Below, in pieces: positions 57,100 to 64,000 of a stretch of 64,000 nt of DNA. The DNA comes from Streptomyces sp. AC1-42W (GTDB lineage Bacteria; Actinomycetota; Actinomycetes; Streptomycetales; Streptomycetaceae), in the NCBI RefSeq assembly GCF_003248355.1, contig NZ_QKWY01000001.1, forward strand, positions 2,810,001-2,874,000, in the 5' to 3' direction. The notes below the pieces were generated by a model. It made no database searches. It was not told where the DNA came from and worked only from the letters and a program-made list of their open reading frames with translations. The position numbers were made by a program, and so were the translations under genes. Positions within the stretch are counted from its first letter, which is position 1; each line of letters begins with the position of its first letter.

Positions 57100-57894
57100 T
57101 CAGGGCCTGCGTCGCGGCTTGCCGCGCTTCGGGGCCGCGCCGCCCTTGGCGCCGCGCGTCCCCTTGGCCCCGCCGGAACGGCCCGAGCCCGAGCCGCCGC
57201 GGCCACCCTTGCCGGCCGCCGTACCGGAGGAGGGCTTCTGCTTGTCCTTGGCCTTGGCCTTCGGCTGGGCCGGGGGCGCCCCCGCGCGGCCGCGCGAACT
57301 GTTCACCGTCCGGCCCCGGACGATGCCGATGAAGTCCTCCACCTGGTCGGTGGTCTTCTCCTGCGGCCACGACAGCGCCACGCGCGACTCGGGCGCGTCC
57401 GTCAGCGGCCGGTACGTGAGGTCCTTGCGGTGGTGCAGCCGGGCCAGCGACTGCGGGACGACGAGCACCCCGATGCCCGCCGCGACCAGCTCGACGGCAT
57501 CCGCCGTGGTGGCCGGCCGCTCGACCGCGGGACGGCCGGGCAGCCGCTCCCAGACCAGCGAGTCGTCCAGCGGGTGCAGCACGATCTCGTCGGCCAGCTC
57601 GGCGACGGACAGCTCGTCCACCGCCGCGATCACATGGTCCTTGGGCACCACGACGACCGTCGTCTCCGCGTACAGCGGGATCGCGCTGAGATCCGTGCCC
57701 GCGACCGGCAGCCGGAGGAACCCCGCGTCGGCCTCGCCCGCGCGCAGCAGGTCCTGGGCCTCGGCGGCCGTTACCTGGACGAGGGTCAGGGGAATGCCGG
57801 GCAGGCGCTCGTTCCAGATCCGCACCCACTTGGTGGGGGTCACTCCAGGGACGTACGCCAGCCGGAACGAAGGGGTTGCTTCCGGGCCTGTCAC
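57100..57894 (-). CDS. LysR-type effector-binding domain protein lacking HTH
   Basis: This 264-residue protein matches, at residues of about 8-200, the substrate-binding half of LysR regulators (LLRAGEADAGFLRLPV, VVVVPKDHVIAAVDELSV, AAGIGVLVVPQSLARL). The DNA-binding helix-turn-helix is absent. The C-terminal 65 residues are Lys/Arg/Gly-rich and could bind nucleic acid non-specifically. It is divergent from DUF5997 with 58 bp between starts. Confidence 0.8.
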   Translation of the reverse strand: MTGPEATPSFRLAYVPGVTPTKWVRIWNERLPGIPLTLVQVTAAEAQDLLRAGEADAGFLRLPVAGTDLSAIPLYAETTVVVVPKDHVIAAVDELSVAELADEIVLHPLDDSLVWERLPGRPAVERPATTADAVELVAAGIGVLVVPQSLARLHHRKDLTYRPLTDAPESRVALSWPQEKTTDQVEDFIGIVRGRTVNSSRGRAGAPPAQPKAKAKDKQKPSSGTAAGKGGRGGSGSGRSGGAKGTRGAKGGAAPKRGKPRRRP

Positions 57895-57939
57895 CCCGCC
57901 AGATTACCGGCCGTGGTCGAGGGCGCCGCACGCGCTGGA

Positions 57940-57952
57940 TACCCTTGACCCC
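57940..57952 (+). promoter_or_regulatory. leaderless-type -10 box before the DUF5997 gene
   Basis: TACCCT at 57940-57945 lies 7 bases before ATG 57953, the spacing of a leaderless transcript. Confidence 0.4.
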
Positions 57953-58357
57953 ATGAAGTCCCACCAGAGCGCCCAGACGATGAAGCCCGCGACCGCGGCG
58001 AAGAAGCTGGGCGTGTACCTCGACGCCACCCCCGAGGAGTTCCGGGAGGGTGCCGTCTCGCGCGCCGAGCTGGCCGCCCTCCAGGCCGACCCGCCCCCGT
58101 GGCTGCGCGACCTGCGGAACAACGGCCCGCACCCGCGCCCGGTCGTCGCCTCCAAGCTGGGCGTCTCCATCTCCGGCCTGGCCCGTGGCGGGATCACCGA
58201 GCCCCTGACCACCGAGCAGATCGACGCGCTCAAAGAGGACAACCCCGAGTGGCTCCGCAAGGAGCGCGCCACCCAGGCGGACGTCCGCAAGGAGAACATC
58301 CGCATCAAGGAGCGCAACGCCGAGCGCGAGGCCAAGGCGCGCGACGCCCACTCCTGA
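57953..58357 (+). CDS. DUF5997 family protein
   Basis: This 134-residue protein has the family pattern TAAKKLGVYLDATPEEFREG, PPPWLRDLRNNGPHPRPVVA and a highly charged C-terminal helix. Conserved in actinobacteria; function unknown. A strong terminator follows. Confidence 0.8.
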   Translation: MKSHQSAQTMKPATAAKKLGVYLDATPEEFREGAVSRAELAALQADPPPWLRDLRNNGPHPRPVVASKLGVSISGLARGGITEPLTTEQIDALKEDNPEWLRKERATQADVRKENIRIKERNAEREAKARDAHS

Positions 58358-58379
58358 GCACCCGCGACCATGCGTGAGG

Positions 58380-58409
58380 GGGCCCGTTCCGCGACGGCGG
58401 AACGGGCCC
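58380..58409. terminator. bidirectional terminator
   Basis: The 13-bp perfect arms 58380-58392 and 58397-58409 have a 4-base loop, between convergent genes ending at 58357 and 58438. Confidence 0.85.
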
Positions 58410-58437
58410 TGGGGCTTTGTCGCACACCCGCCAAGGC

Positions 58438-59934
58438 TCAGCTGTACAGCCCCGCCCCGTTGTCGCCGCCCAGGTTCAGGCCGAACCGGGCCTTCTTCAC
58501 GAGCGCGCCCAGGTCCACCGGGTTGAACGCGAACGCGCCGGTCGCGGTCAGCCCGGACGAGGTGCCGCGCAGCGACCACACCGCGCCGCCGTCCGCGATC
58601 GCCTCCAGGTTCTCGTCGGGGGCGCCGGCCGTCAGGTCCGCCCTGCCGTTCCCGTCGATGTCCAGCAGCCGCACCGAACCCCCGAAGTGGTCACCGGTCT
58701 CGGCCACACCCGGTACGCCCGCGGTGTCCTGGTGGAACGACTTCGCGCCGGTGCCGGTGACGCCGCCGGGGCCGCCCTTCAGCAGCACCACCGCTCCCGC
58801 GCCCGCCCTGGACCCCAGCGCCTCGAACGGCACACCCACCGCCAGGTCGTCGTAGCCGTCGCCGGTGACGTCACCCGCGGAGAGCCGGGCCCCGAACTGG
58901 TCGCCCTTCTCGCTGACACCCGGGACGCCCGCGGTGTCCTGGGTGATCGTCGCGGTCCGCTTCGTGCCCAGGCCGGACGCGGTGCCGTAGTAGATCTTCA
59001 CGGTGCCGGGGTCCGTGGGGAAGTCCTCGTAGATGCCGTTCGGCACCACCCGGACGGCGAGGTCGTCCTTGCCGTCCCGGTCGAAGTCACCGACCGCGGG
59101 GGAGGCGCCGGAGGCCAGGGAGGTGGAGGTCGTGGACAGGCCGTCCGGAGTGCCCAGCCACACCTGCCCGCCCTCGGAGTGCTCCTCCCAGGAGTAGAAG
59201 GTGCACAGGTCGTCGATGCCGTCGCCGTTGAAGTCGCCCACGGCCGGATCGGACATGAAGTTGTCCGACGAGAACATCGTCACCCGCTGCTCGCGGGCCG
59301 GTTCCCCGGCCCGGTTGAACGGCCCGTACAGCACACTGCGCTGTTCGAGGCTGCCGTCGCCCCAGCCGTGCGCCATCATCAGGTCGGTGTCGCCGTCGCC
59401 GTCGAAGTCACCGGCGATGAGGTTGTTCCCCATGTCGCCGGACTCCGGACCGGGGACGCGTACCGCGCCCTCGCCCGTGATGCCGCCGGTGCGGCCCCAC
59501 AGCACGACGACGGAACCCCAGTTGTTCAACTCCGGGAGCGATTCGTTCGTGTACACCGCGAGGTCCGTCAGACCGTCGTGGTCGAGGTCGGCGGGGACGA
59601 GACGGAAGCCGAAGAGACTGCCTTCGGCCGGGTCGCCCGGCACGCCCGGCGTGGTCTGGTCGATGGTCGTCGTGCGCGCCGTGCCCAGACCGTCGGCGGA
59701 GCCGTACGCGATGGTGAGGTAACCGGCGTACGGCTGACCGTTCACCGCCGCCGCGGTGGCGCCGACGACCACGTCCTGATAGCCGTCCCCGTTGAAGTCC
59801 TCCCGCACGGTGGTGGTGCCCGCCGTGCTCCCGGCCGTGTCCGCGGCTGTGTTGCCCGGCGCCGCGACGGCCGTGCCGCCGGACAGCGCCGCGGCGGCAC
59901 ACACGGCCACGGCCAGCATGGTGCGAATGCCCAC
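58438..59934 (-). CDS. secreted FG-GAP/VCBS repeat protein
   Basis: This 498-residue protein starts at GTG 59934 (AAGGAG upstream) and has a signal peptide (about residues 3-24, ending GTAVAA). Seven calcium-loop motifs such as DFNGDGYQD, DLDHDGLTD, DFDGDGDTD, DFNGDGIDD, DFDRDGKDD, DVTGDGYDD and DIDGNGRAD mark a seven-bladed integrin-alpha-like propeller. Extracellular adhesion or binding is likely. Substrate unknown. Confidence 0.9.
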   Translation of the reverse strand: MGIRTMLAVAVCAAAALSGGTAVAAPGNTAADTAGSTAGTTTVREDFNGDGYQDVVVGATAAAVNGQPYAGYLTIAYGSADGLGTARTTTIDQTTPGVPGDPAEGSLFGFRLVPADLDHDGLTDLAVYTNESLPELNNWGSVVVLWGRTGGITGEGAVRVPGPESGDMGNNLIAGDFDGDGDTDLMMAHGWGDGSLEQRSVLYGPFNRAGEPAREQRVTMFSSDNFMSDPAVGDFNGDGIDDLCTFYSWEEHSEGGQVWLGTPDGLSTTSTSLASGASPAVGDFDRDGKDDLAVRVVPNGIYEDFPTDPGTVKIYYGTASGLGTKRTATITQDTAGVPGVSEKGDQFGARLSAGDVTGDGYDDLAVGVPFEALGSRAGAGAVVLLKGGPGGVTGTGAKSFHQDTAGVPGVAETGDHFGGSVRLLDIDGNGRADLTAGAPDENLEAIADGGAVWSLRGTSSGLTATGAFAFNPVDLGALVKKARFGLNLGGDNGAGLYS

Positions 59935-60068
59935 AAAATTCTCCTTGATCGCGTACGTGGAGCCATGGCGTACGAGGTGTGAGGGCTCGCATGGGAGACA
60001 CGTGCGACGGGGAGAAGGTTGCACCACGAACGGAAGGTGAACTCGGCGCGTGGGTAGGGGAGTCGGGG

Positions 60069-60104
60069 ACCGGCGGGGGCGGGTGGGCGCCCGCCCCCGC
60101 CGGT
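60069..60104. terminator. terminator of the GAPDH gene
   Basis: The 15-bp perfect GC-rich arms 60069-60083 and 60090-60104 are followed by repeated CGCCCCCGC units up to about 60132, 32 bp past the gene stop. Confidence 0.85.
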
Positions 60105-60135
60105 GCCCGCCCCCGCGCCCGCCCCCGCGCTCGTC

Positions 60136-61134
60136 CTAGCGGCCGGCCAGCAGGGTCAGGGTGTCGATCACCCGGTTGGAGAAGCCCCACTCGTTGTCGT
60201 ACCAGGCGGACACCTTGATGTGGCGGCCGTCCACGCGGGTCAGCTCCGAGTCGAAGATGGAGGAGGCCGGGTTGCCGGTGATGTCGGCCGACACCAGCGG
60301 GTCGTCGGAGTACTCCAGCACGCCCGCCAGCGGGCCCTCCGCCGCCGCCCGGTACGCCTCCAGCACCTGATCGCGCGTCACATCGCGGGCCACGGTGGTG
60401 TTCAGCTCCACGATCGAGCCGACCGGTACCGGCACCCGGATGGAGTCGCCGGACAGCTTGCCGTCCAGCCGGGGGAGCACCAGGCCGATCGCCTTGGCGG
60501 CGCCGGTCGTGGTCGGCACGATGTTCACCCCGGCGGCGCGGGCGCGGCGCGCGTCGCGGTGCGGCCCGTCCTGGAGGTTCTGCTCCTGCGTGTAGGCGTG
60601 CACGGTCGTCATGAAGCCGTGCTCGATGCCCGCGAGGTCGTCGAGGACGGCGGCCAGCGGCGCGAGCGCGTTGGTGGTGCAGGAGGCGTTCGAGACGACC
60701 GTGTGCAGCTCGGGGTCGTACGCGTCGCTGTTCACACCGTAGGCCAGGGTCACATCGGCGCCGTCCGAGGGCGCGGCCACCAGGACGCGCTTCGCACCGG
60801 CGTCGAGGTGGGCGCGGGCGGCCTTCGCCGAGGTGAAGCGGCCGGTCGCCTCCACGGCGATGTCCACACCCAGCTCGGCCCAGGGCAGCCGGGCGGGCTC
60901 CCGCTCGGCGAGCACCTTGATGCGCCGCCCGTCGACCACGAGGGTGTCCCCGTCCACGGTGACCGGACGGCCCAGCCGGCCGGCCGTGGTGTCGAACGCC
61001 AGCAGCCGGGCGAGGGTGGCCGGGTCCGCGAGGTCGTTGACGGCGACCAGGTCGAGATCGGTGTCGCGTTCGAGCAGCGCGCGCAGCACGTTGCGTCCGA
61101 TGCGGCCGAATCCGTTGATGGCGATGCGAGTCAT
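60136..61134 (-). CDS. gap: glyceraldehyde-3-phosphate dehydrogenase, type I
   Basis: This 332-residue enzyme of glycolysis has the NAD motif INGFGRIGRNVLRAL, the catalytic SNASCTTNALAP (Cys), and SAWYDNEWGFSNRVIDT at the C-terminus. Length is standard. It stands alone rather than in a gap-pgk-tpi operon, so it is probably a secondary copy. ATG 61134. Confidence 0.95.
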   Translation of the reverse strand: MTRIAINGFGRIGRNVLRALLERDTDLDLVAVNDLADPATLARLLAFDTTAGRLGRPVTVDGDTLVVDGRRIKVLAEREPARLPWAELGVDIAVEATGRFTSAKAARAHLDAGAKRVLVAAPSDGADVTLAYGVNSDAYDPELHTVVSNASCTTNALAPLAAVLDDLAGIEHGFMTTVHAYTQEQNLQDGPHRDARRARAAGVNIVPTTTGAAKAIGLVLPRLDGKLSGDSIRVPVPVGSIVELNTTVARDVTRDQVLEAYRAAAEGPLAGVLEYSDDPLVSADITGNPASSIFDSELTRVDGRHIKVSAWYDNEWGFSNRVIDTLTLLAGR

Positions 61135-61261
61135 GTGAGGTGTCCCTTCTCTCTTCCCTCTCCACGATCGCGGGCGCCGCCCGCCCCGAACAGCGGCGCG
61201 ATCGCCACGGTCCGCAAGTATCCCGCCAGCCGGAGAGCCGCCGGAGAGCCGCCGGAGCGCC

Positions 61262-62217
61262 CTACTCGCCCCGGGTGAAGGTGCGCCGGTACTCGCTCGG
61301 TGTGGTGCCCAGGATGCGCTGGAAGTGCAGCCGCAGATTCGCGCCCGTGCCGAGCCCGACGTCGGCGGCGATCTGTTCCACCGCCCGCTCCGAGCGCTCC
61401 AGGAGTTCGCGGGCCAGATCGATACGGGCGCGCATCACCCACTGCATCGGCGTGTAGCCGGTGTCCTCGACGAACCGGCGCGAGAACGTCCGGGGCGAGA
61501 CCGCCGCGTGCCGGGCCAGCGCGTCCAGGGTGAGCGGCTCGCCGAGCCGGTGCAGCGCCCATTCGCGGGTGGCCGCGAACCGCTCGCCCAGCGGCTCGGG
61601 CACGCTGCGCGGCACGTACTGCGCCTGCCCGCCGCTGCGGTACGGGGCGGCGACGAGCCGCCGGGCCGCGTAGTTGGACGCGGCGACGCCGAGGTCGCCG
61701 CGCAGGATGTGCAGGCACAGGTCGATTCCGGAGGCGGCGCCGGCCGAGGTGAGCACGCTGCCCTCGTCGACGAACAGCACGTTCTCGTCCACCCGGACGA
61801 GCGGGTACTTCGCGGCGAGCGCCCGTGTGTAGTGCCAGTGCGTGGTGGCCCGGCGGCCGTCCAGCAGCCCGGTCGCGGCGAGCGCGAACGCCCCGGTCGA
61901 GATGGCGGCGAGCCGCGCCCCGCGCGCGTGCGCGGCGACCAGGGCGTCGATCACGGCACGCGGCGGGTCCTCCCGGTCGGGCCGCCGGTAGCCGGGTACG
62001 AAGACGATGTCGGCCCAGGCCAGCGCGGAGAGCCCGTGGGTGACGTGGTACGCCAGCCCGTCCCCGCCGGTCACCAGCCCCGGCGCGGCCCCGCACACCC
62101 GGACCTCGTAGGGCATGCTCGCCCGCGTGGTGAACACCTGCGCCGGAATCCCGACGTCGAGCGGCTTCGCCCCTTCGAGCACGAGCACGGCGACCCGGTG
62201 CGGACGGGCCCCGGCCA

Positions 62218-62218
<1 letters not shown>
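61262..62218 (-). CDS. GlxA-type AraC-family transcription regulator
   Basis: This 318-residue protein has a DJ-1/PfpI-like N-terminal domain (VAVLVLEGAKPLDVGIPAQV, ISTGAFALAATGLLDGR, TTHW) where the nucleophile position is Thr/Gly rather than Cys. The C-terminal AraC HTH pair is at about residues 220-315 (LARHAAVSPRTFSRRF and IAADVGLGTGANLRLHF). ATG 62218 overlaps the stop of the VOC protein gene (ATGA). Confidence 0.9.

Positions 62219-64000
<1,782 letters not shown>

Noticed and set aside
60069..60135. GC-rich repeats as a functional repeat array
   Set aside because: The run is explained by a strong terminator hairpin just past the GAPDH gene followed by simple CGCCCCCGC sequence.

Overview
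The window reads as a Streptomyces (or very close actinomycete) chromosome. Its GC content is high, codon third positions are almost always G or C, GTG and TTG starts are common, and it carries families largely restricted to Streptomyces (DUF317/SPDY, DUF2637, DUF4913, DUF6112, SCO6880/SCO6881-type conjugation proteins). It has three parts.

(1) About 1-30.7 kb is the interior of an integrative conjugative element or integrated plasmid. A plus-strand mobilisation block (DUF2637 membrane protein, MobC-like accessory protein, HxH relaxase) sits at the left edge. The rest is mostly one long minus-strand series running leftward from about 29.3 kb: NlpC/P60 wall hydrolase, DUF6112 pilin-like protein, VirB8-like protein, SCO6881 (VirB6-like), SCO6880, VirB4 ATPase, a set of small paralogues of unknown function, the VirD4/TraG coupling ATPase, a DnaB-N-domain protein, a cytosine methyltransferase broken by an IS110 element, and then DUF4913, RelE-like and DUF317 genes. 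Many neighbours overlap by 4 bp (ATGA or GTGA), so much of this is probably co-translated. No integrase, excisionase or replication gene lies inside the window, so the left end of the element is further upstream.

(2) About 29.9-50.9 kb is a defence and accessory island. It holds a solitary beta-class DNA methyltransferase, a PD-(D/E)XK-type nuclease, an HTH plus double seven-bladed WD40 protein, a plus-strand operon (5-methylcytosine methyltransferase, Vsr-like endonuclease, 37-codon leader ORF, MORC/MutL-like GHKL ATPase, Mrr-helicase fusion, unknown protein), and a convergent minus-strand operon with DISARM genes drmE-drmA-drmB. A drmC phospholipase-D gene is not visible; the place where it would be expected holds a probable transposase scar. 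The two operons face each other and together look like a composite restriction system.

(3) About 51.6-64 kb is ordinary chromosome: 3-hydroxybutyryl-CoA dehydrogenase, a Tat-exported GHL10-type glycoside hydrolase, DUF1918, a histidine-phosphatase-fold protein without the usual catalytic histidines, a Clp-N protein with a striking double operator, cyclophilin, a DinB-like protein, an HTH-less LysR-like protein, DUF5997, a secreted FG-GAP protein, GAPDH, a GlxA-type regulator, a VOC protein, and argC with the start of argJ behind a probable ArgR site. The 0.8 kb gene-poor junction at 50.84-51.64 kb carries helically phased AGGGA repeats and is the best place to look for the right attachment site.
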